Shown: positions 35,653 to 46,479, counted from the stretch's first letter. The stretch is DNA of 64,000 nt from Saposhnikovia divaricata (GCA_036435485.1 CM071595.1:228952080-229016079), one strand, 5' to 3'. Made by a program: numbers and translations. Notes: generated by a model from the sequence alone, not told the origin.

Positions 35653-35840
35653 TTATTTTGTATCAATGTGAAGATGAGTAGTTTTCCTCTCTGTTAAACA
35701 CTCAGTATACATATTCTTAGTTTTTTTTCCTTACAAGGCTTGGGGAAATGGATTGTTACTCCACCTCCTGTACTCAGATTCTGATAAGTTTGAAGTAATG
35801 CAATTACGCTAAAAAAAAATTGGATACCACTAAACATGAA

Positions 35841-36372
35841 TCCTAATTTCGTTTTATTATAAATGAATAAAATGATATCCTACATTCCTACTCTTGTCAA
35901 AAACGAAAATGTGGTATCCTACAAGAAATGTCTACATATCCCTGTATGTATATATATTTTGTTTTTTTTAGTGCGGACATCCACAAGTTATCGTTGCTAT
36001 CTCTTTAGGAAGTTTTCTGCAATATATACTTATAATATAAACTTAAGAAGATTATTCTTGAATGGGAAAATTTTTACTCTTAGTCTTGGTAATATTTTTA
36101 GACTATTAATAATATATAAACCTAGAAAATATTAGAAGTCAACGTAATCTAGAAGGATCCAAAGAGATAATCTTTGCTTGGAAGTTAGAAACTGAAAGAA
36201 GAATAAAAAATGATGCTTGCAAAGCTTTACAAGGCAAGTCCCACTTTGGCAACAAAATTTCAACTTAAACGTTACTGATCAAAACGTGGTTTGGTGCGAA
36301 TGAATTAACGTTAATATCCTGCCAAAATTGTGATCATGAATTAAGAGGTGAAAGTTGACATCACTGCCGATT
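35841..36372. other. Unassigned AT-rich sequence
   Basis: No coding, RNA or repeat structure was recognised between the LINE tail and the next LINE. Confidence 0.5.
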
Positions 36373-36388
36373 AATTTTGAATTTATGA

Positions 36389-37240
36389 AATCAAACCAAA
36401 CCAAACCAAACATACCCAGTATATCTCGTTCAGAGCAGGGTCTGGGGAGGGTAAGTTGTACGCAGACCATACCCCCACTTTTTAGGACAGGGAGGCTGTT
36501 TCCGTCGAGACCCTCGACTCTGTGCACGACATATATAGTGGGTGCTATATACAGAGGAATCGAATATGGTTACGCGACTGTTCAAATCCATACCTGATCT
36601 CATGGCGTTCTCCACATGGGACTTACCCACCTGCACGAAATCATTTACTCGACTCCTGAAGCGCTCCACTCTACCACATGGCTTTCTGCACATGGGCCTT
36701 ACCTTCCCCTCGCCGAGATACCGTATAGCTAAGCTCCCTGAACTTGCTAAACCGGGAACCAGAAGATACCAAAAACGAAAAAAGTTAACGCAGAATGATA
36801 ACGAAAAAGTCGGGGTCCTAAGATAAGGCCAGCCGAGACAACCCAACTCTGAGGCTCTCCACTACAGCGCCTTCCCCTAGAAGAGAGTCCACCACTCTGA
36901 TCTGCCGCCTCCACGAACACCTGTCAGCAGTCATGGTCTCACTTAGGTTCAACGCCCTCAGATCCAACCTAAGTTGCTCTTCCCACGACCTCCTCGGTCT
37001 ACCTCTCCTCCTCATCCCAACAACCGAAAGACTGTCGACCCTCCTCACCGGAGCTTCCGCACGCCTCCTACGGACGTGGCCGAACCATCTCAACTTCCCT
37101 TCCCTAATTTTCGCAGAAAAATGCGCCACTTCGAGCTCGTTCCTAAACACCCTATTTGGGATTTTATCTAGCATTGTGTGATCACACGACCACCGCAACA
37201 TCCTCATTTCAGCCGCTTCCATCTTGATTTCGAAATTATG
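36389..37240 (-). mobile_element. 5'-truncated RTE-type LINE
   Basis: A 16-bp target duplication AATTTTGAATTTATGA lies at 36373-36388 and 37241-37256. On the minus strand the coding part is the C-terminal tail of plant RTE elements (MRMLRWSCDHT, KLRWFGHVRRR, RRVDSLSVVGMRRRGRPRRS), ending at a stop near 36818. The 3' UTR has CTTACCCTCCCCAGACCCTG, and the element ends in a GGTTT-repeat tail (36391-36410), as RTE elements end in short repeats rather than poly(A). Confidence 0.88.
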
Positions 37241-37256
37241 AATTTTGAATTTATGA

Positions 37257-38575
37257 CTCAAAACAAAATGAGAAAGCAACAAATATTTGAACAAAAAGTT
37301 TGATTGTAAGCAACGATATAGATTTTGATTTTAAAATGCTGTACACAAAAAGTTTGTATCTTACAGTAGGCACAATTCTTTTGTACAACAACACAGATAC
37401 GTATATGAGAAAGCAACAAATATTTGAACAATCTTCTTAAGTTTCAAGTCACAATTAGATTTTGTACTCGTGTAAATAATGAAATTACAATTGCTAGCTA
37501 CATTTCTTTTTTCTTTTTTAACATATTTATGTATATGATGCGTAATGCGTTGTTATCATTCAATTTTTACGTATCACACACTCGCTGGTGTTTTGACGAA
37601 AATTGTCATCCCATCGTGTTATGGCGGCTACATTTTATCCGGTGTTCGGTTCGGTTTGATTTATTTATCATTTTCCTTGTCCGGTTTAATTGTTGTAATT
37701 AAATTGATTACACTTTAACTAATATTTATGTATAATTTTTTTATAATTTTAAAAATTTGAAAAGTTCATAATAAAGTTTTTAATGATAATTTTTATTATA
37801 ATTTTCATTTATATAATATATGTAATATTTGGTTAAAATTTGATTAATTTGATCATTAAAAATTAAACAGGACAAAAATTTGGGAAGAAAAAAATGTAAA
37901 ATTAATATAGTAATAAACTCTTTTATGACTTGAATTTTCATCATAAAATTTATTTTACGGTATGATTTGGTTACATAAAACAACGGATTACCTTGTAAGA
38001 CAGAAGTTTCCTCCCGCCCGCCCATTTATTTACGTTTTTATTAGAATGTCCGGCACATATTTTAAGATTTTAAGATATATTTATTAAGTTTAATTTTATA
38101 ACTTATTTTTAAAGTTTTCTTTCTTTTGTTTCTAAATAAAAACTTAAACATTTAATTTGAATTCAAAATTATTAAATTATAAAAATAAATTAGAAAACTA
38201 TATTTTATATATACCTTAAAATTCAGATACTTTTCCTAAAATTAAAATGTACTCTAATAATGAATGGGACAAATTAACTGCAAGGAAACCCTCCACGTAA
38301 TATGTAGTTGCTTCAAGACAATTCAACTATAACCTAACACACCTCTCACTCCTGGGTGTATATAAAGTCAATACTATACTCTACAAGTCATTATGTTTTC
38401 TACTACTAATTATGTTTGTTTTATTAATTAATTACTCTGTCTATATTATTCTTACAAACGCTTTTGTAACATCAATATACGTATGTGTATAATAATTTAA
38501 AGAATGCAAAGTGTAGCTACAAAAATAGAAGTTAACCGCAAGTCATGACAACCTATCCAAACCCTACTTTTCAAT

Positions 38576-38578
<3 letters not shown>
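37257..38578. other. AT-rich sequence without recognised features
   Basis: No gene or terminal repeat was recognised. A duplicated ATGAGAAAGCAACAAATATTTG occurs near 37266 and 37407. The frames here are short and without family resemblance. Confidence 0.45.

Positions 38579-38616
<38 letters not shown>
38579..38616. repeat. (TA)n microsatellite
   Basis: 38-bp TA repeat at the left border of a fold-back element. Confidence 0.95.
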
Positions 38617-38620
<4 letters not shown>

Positions 38621-39004
38621 CTTGTTCTAATAGAAACTAACTTAGAATAGAAACTTGAAACTAAACCTAAATTAAATATTTCAAGCTAATCTAATGACCA
38701 AATTAGGGGTACTCCAATACAAAAAACGTTTAAAATTATTGTCTCTATTCAACAAAAATATAAAAAAAAATAAAAAATTTAAAAAAAAGTTACTGTTCAT
38801 GTGATGACGTGGCACGTGAACAGTAACTTTTTTTAAAATTTTTTTTTTTATTTTTTTTTATATTTTTGTTGAATAGAGCCAAGAATTTTAAACATTTTTT
38901 GTGAAGGTGCCCCTAGCGGGGCCATTAAAATAAATGAAATATAATTTATTTAGTGTAGGTTTCTAGTTTCTATTCTAAGTTTGGTTTCTATTTGAACGCT
39001 AGCC
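38617..39004. mobile_element. Fold-back element, family 1 (copy c)
   Basis: The left end is GGGTCTTGTTCTAATAGAAA and the right end is the inverse of GGCTAGCGTTCAAATAGAAA. Inner arms (TTCAACAAAAATATAAAA and inverse) surround a stem with TTACTGTTCA and an apex carrying TGACGT (38805-38810) and CACGTG (38813-38818). GCCCCTAGCGGGGCC lies at 38909-38923. TA repeats flank both sides. It lies in inverted orientation to its neighbour at 39021. Confidence 0.78.
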
Positions 39005-39020
39005 TATATATATATATATA

Positions 39021-39552
39021 GGTAAGTGCTCAAATACAAACCACTTTTAAAATAGAAACCTACAAACCAACACTAAATTAATTATATTTCATTTATTCTA
39101 AGGATCCCGCCAAGGGTACCTTCACAAAAAATGCTTAAAATAATTGCCTCTATCCATAAAAAAAAAAAAAAAACTTGCCGTGGAAATGCGAAGCATTTAA
39201 GACAGTAAACGGATGAGTTAGGTAGTCATGAGGGCCGAAGGCTCTCGACACACCCGTCAATCGTGTATTGCCTTTACCATTGATTGTCATTCCTTACAAC
39301 TTTAGAATGATAAAGGCGCGAAGCGCCGTACAAGAAGGTGCGAAGCACCGTTAACCAGTGAAATCCACTGCCACGTCATCACGTGAATAGTGATTTTTTT
39401 TTTATTTTTTTTTTTTTTTTGGTTGGATAGAGCCAATTATTTTAAGCATTTTTTGTATTGGGGTACCCCTAGTTTGGTCATTAGATTAGCTTGAAATATT
39501 AGATTATGCTTGGTTTGTAGGTTTGTATTTTAAGGAGGTTTGTATTGGAGTA

Positions 39553-39556
<4 letters not shown>
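39021..39556. mobile_element. Fold-back element, family 1 (copy d), with insert
   Basis: The left end GGTAAGTGCTCAAATACAAA matches the left end at 15976, and the right end is the inverse of GGGTTACTCCAATACAAA. The apex has CACGTCA and CACGTG (39372-39385). Compared with the copy at 38617, about 180 bp of GC-richer sequence (39174-39355) sits in the left arm near the loop. The GC island is decayed (GGATCCCGCCAAGGGTAC at 39102). It ends 123 bp before the lipase ATG. Confidence 0.75.
39184..39349. repeat. Cluster of GCGAAGC-type mini-hairpins
   Basis: Perfect hairpins with a GAA loop occur at 39184-39198 (AAATGC GAA GCATTT), 39315-39327 (GGCGC GAA GCGCC) and 39337-39349 (GGTGC GAA GCACC), and an imperfect one at 39231-39245 (AGGGCC GAA GGCTCT). 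Confidence 0.9.

Positions 39557-39602
<46 letters not shown>
39557..39602. promoter_or_regulatory. (TA)n repeat in the lipase promoter
   Basis: A 46-bp TA repeat ends 77 bp upstream of the lipase ATG, with further TATATATACA at 39617. It occupies the position where a TATA box would be expected, so the transcription start may depend on it; this is inference from position. Confidence 0.45.
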
Positions 39603-39605
<3 letters not shown>

Positions 39606-39679
39606 TCATCTACTAATATATATACATCTTGCGAATCCAAACTAATGTAAACATATATGTTCATCATTGAGCACTAGGC

Positions 39680-40796
39680 ATGAAGTCACTTATAATAAAC
39701 TGTTTGGGAAAGAAAGAGAGCACAGTTCATGGCAAAACAAAAACAAGAAAGCCTAGCAATATAGCAAAAAGATGGAAGATTTTAAGCGGTGAAACCAATT
39801 GGAAGCACCTCTTGGATCCCTTGGACATTGATCTCCGTAGATACATTATTCACTACGGCGAAATGACTCAAGCAGCCTACGACAATTTCAACTCGGAGAA
39901 GGCTTCAAAATATGAAGGTGGCAGCAGATATTCCAAGAAAAATCTCTTCTCTGAAGTAGGCCTTGATCATGTGAACAATCCTTTTAAATATCGGGTGACT
40001 AAGTACTTTTATGCCACCTCGTCGATTCAAGTGCCTGATGCATTCATAATTATTCCCGTTTCTCGAGAGGCTTGGAGCAAGGAATCAAATTGGATTGGAT
40101 ATGTTGCGGTGGCTACGGATGAAGGCAAGGAGGCAATTGGAAGGAGAGACATTGTTATTGCTTGGAGAGGAACAATTAGAACGTTGGAATGGGTGAATGA
40201 TTTGGAATTTGTATTAGTTTCGGATCCCATAATTTTTGGTAATGATAATGATGTCAAGGTGCACAAAGGATGGCAGTCTATATATACTTCAGCTGATCCT
40301 AAATCACAGTTCAATAAGAGTAGTGCCAGAGATCAGGTTAGTTTAATGGATTATAGAAATTAATACGGTAATGATAGACTATGGTGAAACGACGACCTTT
40401 TTTCCAAACTTATTTAGTAGTTTAATAATTTAAAATTTAAAATTTATGTTTTAATTTTTTTTTAATTTATAATGCATGTATTGGGATTACTCAATTAAAT
40501 AATAAAAATTTTAATTTAATTTAACAAATCACTAATTTATAAGTAAATTTATCCAAATATCCATATAACTTACAAATATTCTTTTACCTATCACTTATAC
40601 GACGCTTATTCATTTTAAGTTGAAAGCCACACAATTTAAGATATCCCAAACACGCACTATATCTCTTCATCAATTTCATTTGAATTTGATGTAATAAATT
40701 GGAAAAAAAAGTTTTAATTTTTTTGTTATAGGCCATCAATACTCTTTATTAATAAGCCAAATTTTGGTTATCAATATATTTATTTATTTATTATAA

Positions 40797-40860
<64 letters not shown>

Positions 40861-42400
40861 TAATATATAATCATACCCGATGAAAGACACCTAATTCTAC
40901 TATAAATCACATTACATGCACGTATTCTACACAGAGTTTTTTTGATATGTTATAAATTTATTTCATGTTATAATTATGTTTTTATAATTAAATGACTTTT
41001 TTAATATTAATACAATTTAATACTTTAAAAACTTATATTATAAATTATTAATTTAAACATGTTGTCGATGTGATTCGAAATTGGGTTTTTAGTAGAGCAA
41101 TTCAAAAATATATTTTTTTTTATTATTAGATCCAACAATTCTTAATTATTTACTAAAAATCAAACAATCACTATTCGTTATATGGTTGAACCCTTGAACG
41201 AAAAAACATACAATTATACTATGTTGGTTTACTATAAACGTTCGATTTTTTAATATATTTTATTAATAATTACAAAATAAGGTGTGATATATTTGGGTAT
41301 ATATTAATAATTGCAAAATTATGTTCTAAATTAAATTAAAAGGTATCATGTTTTAATTGGAAAATAAATATTGATGATTGAAAAAATGACATAATTGATG
41401 TTTTTAGATGTTTATAAAATGTAAAATCTTGAATTAAAAATTAATTTGTTTTAATTAGAAAAAAGAATTGACTAATTAACATTAGTAATATTATTTTATT
41501 ATTTATTAATTAAAATAAAAGATCAAAAAAAATAAAAGTAAGTAGAGATGTATTTTTTTCTAATAACTAACTTATTTTTGCAAGATAATGAATGTTAAAC
41601 TCCCCATAAATATTTATTTTTACAAAAAATATATAAATACATACTTAGTTTTTGGAATAAGTACCTTATAAGTTAGATTTAAAGGGGGCAAACATGCCCT
41701 AAATGTCAATTCGATCCAAGCAAGCTATAAGTTTCATAATTTCGGTTATACTAAAAGTAAGAGGAAAGTTCTAAAATGATAATTCTATCTAAAGGTTATT
41801 GCAGAGGTTCAGAGACTAGTGGAAGAATACAAGAACGAAGAAATAAGCATAACCACCACCGGTCACAGTCTAGGGGCGGCCGTTGCAACTCTAAATGCAG
41901 TTGACATAGTTGCTAATGGGTTCAACAAGCCTAAAGACCAGCCAAATAAATCATGTCCGGTGACAGCTATTGTCTTTGCCAGTCCTCGCGTTGGAGATTC
42001 AAGCTTCAAAGATTTTTTCTCAAATTTGAGTGATCTTCGAGTATTACGTGTTAAAAATAACTTAGATGTTGTTCCAAACTATCCTATACTAGGTTACTCG
42101 GATGTAGGCCAAGAGTTAGCTATCGATACTACTAAATCTCATTACTTGAAGAGCCCAGGAAACTTATCAAGTTGGCATAACATGGAGGGTTATTTGCATG
42201 GAGTTGCTGGAACACAAGGTTCCAAAGGAGGATTCAAGTTAGAAGTTGATCGAGATATCAGTCTAGTTAATAAGGGTATTGATTCTTTGAAAGATGAGTA
42301 TGGTGTTCCAGTATCGTGGTGGATCGAAAAGAACAAGGGGATGGTTCAACTAGATGACGGATCGTGGAAACTGATGGATCATGAACTTGATGATGTATGA
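39680..42400 (+). CDS. Phospholipase A1-II (class 3 lipase), two exons
   Basis: Exon 1 is 39680-40336 and exon 2 is 41795-42400. The GT donor at 40337 and AG acceptor at 41793-41794 keep phase 0 and restore the family sequence RDQVIAEVQRLVEEYKNEE across the joint, giving 420 residues, the usual length for class II PLA1. These enzymes hydrolyse the sn-1 acyl chain of phospho- or galactolipids and lack a chloroplast transit peptide, so a cytosolic place is likely. The nucleophile elbow GHSLGAA has Ser244. Asp310 in NNLDVVPN and His347 or His354 in HNMEGYLHGVAG complete the triad. The family start AKRWKILSG is preceded by about 28 extra residues from the only in-frame ATG. No stop or frameshift is seen. 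Two fold-back elements and a TA repeat lie directly upstream. Confidence 0.94.
40337..41794 (+). other. Intron of the phospholipase gene
   Basis: 1,458 bp, begins GTTAGT and ends AAAG. It holds a TTA repeat (about 40800-40855) and no recognisable element or gene. Confidence 0.85.
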
Positions 42401-43125
42401 CCTCGCTTGAGAGCACTGTGAACACTAATATCAGGAGGCCGTTTACTTTTTTTTTTCCTTAAGAAATCTTTCTTTTCTTGTTATTTGTGTACGTTTGAAG
42501 ATGTGGTCTATATCTGGTTATCTTTGATTGTTTATTTTCAAAATCTCATGTCTATTCCACCACACATAGTTTACATGTATGATAAATTGTGTTGCATGTA
42601 AAAATCCAGTGTTTATTCCACAAATGTAGTTTTAACATTGTATGATTTGAACCGGCCGTGTAACATATATACAAATATTTTATAAAGTTTTGCTTGATTT
42701 TTATATAAACATTTCTGCACCATATTTAATTTTATAGTTAAAAAAAGCAAGGACACATTTCACTACAAATTTTTCAAAATACAGATTTTAAAAATCTGTA
42801 AAATTTATCAATATCAACAATGTGTGCACCCAAACTCCTCTTAGGTTCTTCAAAAACTCAAATTTATGATAATAGTAGATAAACATTTTTTTGAAAAATC
42901 TATGCTATGTTCTAATAGTAGGTTACAATCTTGGATGGATGGAACATACTTTGTCAAAACCTCCATTACAACTCTATGTATACATGATTGAAATTCTTAA
43001 CATTCCACACTTTTGTTGGACCGGTGAGGGCACGATGTAGCAAGTGCGATATGTAATTCCATTTTGCTTTTGACAAATAAACATCGCCAGAACCATTTAA
43101 ATTTGCAAGCATATGTGTCAATTTA
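42401..43125. other. 3' flank of the phospholipase gene
   Basis: This is presumed 3' UTR and intergenic DNA. No further gene is seen before the target duplication of the hAT element at 43126. Confidence 0.5.
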
Positions 43126-43293
43126 TATGTATGCAGTGGCGGAACCAGGAGTTTAAATCATCCGGGGCTCAAATATTTAATGACAAAAATTTTTGTTACT
43201 ATTTCATAAAAGTAAACGTACCTTTTCTCATATTTTGGCACTTGTGCTTCCCATGCTTGAAGAATTAAGGGATGATAATTGAATCCTTCGAGT

Positions 43294-45592
43294 TTACATA
43301 TGTTGATAACGCTGTAAAATAGCTTCATCATCCACACTTGCAGATATAGCCTTCTCGATGTATACCACCATACTATCATTTAGCCACTCATCCCCCATCC
43401 TGTTACGTAAATAAGACTTCACTATTTTCATTGTTGAAAAAACTCTCTCAACACTGGCTGTCGCAATATGCAGAACAAGTGCCAACTCAATTAGTCGATA
43501 AATAAGAGGATAAGTTGTATGTCTATGCATCTTCATCATTTTAATAGCAAGCTCCCCCAAATCTCTAAGTTCTGAAAAGATTTTATCACTTTTAACATCA
43601 AAGATAAAGTTGTTTAACTGATTACCCAATCACTCTTGATCCATCAAAGAGAAATCATGCGGATAAAACTGGGCTAATCGAAGAAGCTTTGTGGGATCAA
43701 AATCCGAAAATGAATTTCGGGGATCAAGAGAGCCAATGCAAGTAAGTAACTCGGTATTTCCCTCTGTAAAATGATTTTCCATCTCTTGATAAATAAGATC
43801 AATAACCTGAAAATATAATTTTGAACAAAAGATATCAACATGGCATACTCGAATAGATAAATAATGAAACTTACCAGCAAAATACATAGTATATAATGAA
43901 AGTAAATAACTAACCCCGCAAAATATTTCAACACGATATAAATGAAAGTAAGTGACAAATTGTCCTTCACGCCATGACTGACCACGAATTGGTATTCTGT
44001 CTTCCATATTAGGTACTTCGATGAAGTTATCAACACAAAAACTATTAACATTTTCTAAAAAGATCTCCCATTTGTCTTCTCTTAATGATTGTAGTTGCAC
44101 CTTCATAGCTCGAACCAAAGTCATTGCATTGATAATATTTTGAGTCTTCTGTTGTAAGGCTTCTGATAAATCATAAACACAAACTTGAACGTCTCCATTT
44201 TTTCAAGTAAACCTTGTGCAATACCTTTTAGTTCTTGATTAGCAGCATCTTCAAGTATATCCCCAAGTACCTCAATTACTGATGGCCACATTTGAAAAAG
44301 ATGAACTATTGTTCGATGATGTGAACCCCAACGTGTGTCCCCTGGTCGAGTCAAAGAAGTTTCTTGATTTTTTCCTTTACCAGAAGTAATTTCACCACTT
44401 TCCAAACGGTCAAGTATTTTATCATGTTGTATTTGTCGCAACATATCTTTTCTTTTACATGAAGCCCCAATAAGATTCACAATTCGAGACAAATCAAAAA
44501 AATCACTTACAAAAGGAGAATGTTTTGCCACTGCAACCACTACTAACTGGAGCTGATGCGCAAAACAATGAACAAAATATGCAAATGAATTTTCTTTTAG
44601 AATAAGAGATTTAAGACCATTGAATTTACCACACATGTTTGAAGCTCCATCGTAACCTTGACCTCGCAGTCGGGATAATGATAATCCATGTCTCGTAAAT
44701 AACATGTCTATGGCATTTTTCAATGACTAAGAAGATGTATCTGTCACATGTTCCATTGAAATAAATCTTTCAATTACCTCGCCACTGTTGTTCACATATC
44801 TAAAGACAACGACCATTTGTTCCTTCAGAGAGATGTCTTGAGACTCATCAACCATAAGTGAAAAAAATTTGTCCCCAATATCAGAAAATATGGCTGATCT
44901 TGTCTCATTCGCACAAGCATTTACAAGTTCTTTTTGCACCTTTGAAGATACTAATTGACAATTCGCAGGACCATTCTTTAGACATTCGTGGCCATAACGC
45001 CATTCAAGAATTTCAAGAAAGTTTCCTTTGTTTAAAGAAGTCACAGGCTCATCATGACCCCGGAAAGAAAAACCTTGGCGCAAAAGCAACCGAATCACAG
45101 TTAAAATTGAAGTCAAACGCTTATGATACTCTACCGCAATCTCATACCCTTGTGCTGAAAAAACATGTGATATGCTCTGCCTTTGATTTTTAAATGCTTG
45201 ACAAAGTCTTGTAGCTTCGTTGTGGAAACTACTAGTGGAACCAACATGTTCTTTGAATACTTTTAATGCCTTCTTCCAAGTGCTAAAACCGGTTGCTGTA
45301 AAAACATCCTTCCCGGGGTAATGTGCCCTCTTCGGCTCAAAAAGATAGCACCATAAGCAATATGCCTCATCTTTGGAAACACTGTACTCTAACCAATCAT
45401 TTTGTGTAAACCAATTTTTCTGAAAACTTCTACCATTTGATTTCTTCGGAAAATCATTCTGTGCAATATTGGACGGTTGATAAGGCCCCTTAACAAGATA
45501 TGCTCTACGAACTTGATCTCTAATATTAGGTTCATAACTATCAATAGGAATTCGATCCCCTGGATCAGAAATAATATCATCGAGATTAAAAT
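43294..45592 (-). pseudogene. hAT transposase, TTF/ZMYM1-like, main part
   Basis: Reading from the LTR joint at 45592: NFNLDDIISDPGDRIPIDSY, the TTF-type zinc region (WLEYSVSKDEAYCLWCYLF), then the DUF4371-type domain (FFSLMVDESQDISLKEQMVV) with part of the RNase H-like core (RGQGYDGASNMCGKFNGLKS, VHCFAHQLQLVV). The end is the hAT C-terminal dimerisation region (ATASVERVFSTMKIVKSYLR). Damage: TAG at 44727-44729, a frame-shifting deletion near 44170 after FVFMIY, and TGA at 43630-43632. An intron (about 43920 to 43810) with GT and AG seems to remain. It is known as the zinc finger MYM-type protein 1-like family in plants. Confidence 0.88.
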
Positions 45593-46332
45593 TGTTGATG
45601 AGTGGATTTCGTAACAACTTTTGAGAGGTTTATGGTGAGTTGTAAAGGCTAACGATCAACTAATCTATGGAGAATGGAGGTTTTTTTTATGGGGCTTGAA
45701 CTGAGCTCGAGAGCGTTTACAAGAATCTCGCGAGTTCCTTTGAGGCTTGTGTCGTGTGTTCTCAAGAATCTCGTAGGTGTATTGCGAGGCTTGTAAAAAC
45801 ATGTTCTCAAGGTGCCTACGTACCCTTGTATATATAAGGATCAAGTTCACGTAGTTCTTTTAGACTAGAAGTCTGGTTAGGCGGCAAGATGGTTCCTAAT
45901 TCGTGGGGACCTCCTTTTCTCCAGAATCAACCATGAATAGGCGAGCTAAGTCGAATAGAACTCGAGTTCTAGTCCTACTAGGAGTGTATTTACTAGTTGT
46001 AGTTCAATTAGAAGTATTCAAGGATCATCTACGCCCAAGGAATACATTCCAACAAGGAGTTGACATTCATAACTTGCTCCTAAAGAATAGGAGGCTTAAT
46101 CATACTAGAATTCTGCTGGAATAAATCTTTTCTCGTACAGGAAGCTCTCTCTCAGGAACCTGTCTGCAGGAACTTGTCTCTTCGGGAACCTGAACCTGTC
46201 CAGATCCATTTCACATGATATTTGGCCCAATTTATCTTAAGGGACCTCAATCATAACCCATATTAATCATACAGATTGGATCCTTAAGCCCAATGGACCC
46301 AAATCTAGCCCATGGAGATTTTGGGCACAACA
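45593..46332 (-). repeat. 3' LTR of the Tat-like element
   Basis: 740 bp. It matches the other LTR at about 98 percent by eye but holds 269 bp (45914-46182) that the other LTR lacks. Confidence 0.92.
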
Positions 46333-46347
46333 ACTACCCCCCAGTTC
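46333..46347 (-). other. Polypurine tract of the Tat-like element
   Basis: In element orientation GAACTGGGGGGTAGT, directly before the 3' LTR, where plus-strand DNA synthesis is primed. Identical 15-mers occur at 50531-50545 and 51098-51112. Confidence 0.8.
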
Positions 46348-46479
46348 CTCGAAGTCATAGGATGCGAGAGGAACCTAAATAGCCTGATATTTTAAGGTCC
46401 AATCCCTTCAGTGCTCCCATATTTCTTCTGAGTGAACCGTGCAGGTCTTTATCTTCTTCCTTGAATTGTGACAAGGGCA

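Larger units (their letters stand above)
34475..35735 (+). mobile_element. Copia relic with internal rearrangement
   Basis: The element starts TGTTGGGATATTTTG and ends CTTACA, with a 5-bp target duplication AGGCT (34470-34474, 35736-35740). The 5' LTR is 34475-34786, followed by the primer site TGGTATCAGAGC (34789-34800) and a gag start. Only the last about 83 bp of the 3' LTR remain (about 35653-35735). Between gag and this end lies sequence from another LTR element, so protease, integrase and RT are missing. Confidence 0.85.
25290..35819 (+). mobile_element. Degraded L1-type LINE, split by two LTR elements
   Basis: LINE parts lie at about 25290-27073, 33303-34474 and 35741-35819. The first encodes reverse transcriptase (KINQLKQKTDLRPISLCNV, DVSKAYDRLEW, then LLFADDCYFF near 26308) with several frameshifts. 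The second continues with the zinc-binding region and an RNase H-like domain. The third is the final coding stretch, a short 3' UTR and poly(A) at 35811-35819. Removing the chromovirus (27074-33302) and the Copia relic (34475-35735) with one copy of each target duplication rejoins the LINE. The 5' end is approximate. Confidence 0.85.

Noticed and set aside
36430..36846. 138-codon minus-strand frame as a host gene
   Set aside because: It is the 3' UTR and tail of the truncated RTE-type LINE.
41805..41809. Lipase exon 2 starting after GCAG at 41804
   Set aside because: It would put a stop in frame within five codons; the acceptor at 41793-41794 keeps the frame and restores the family residues VIAE.
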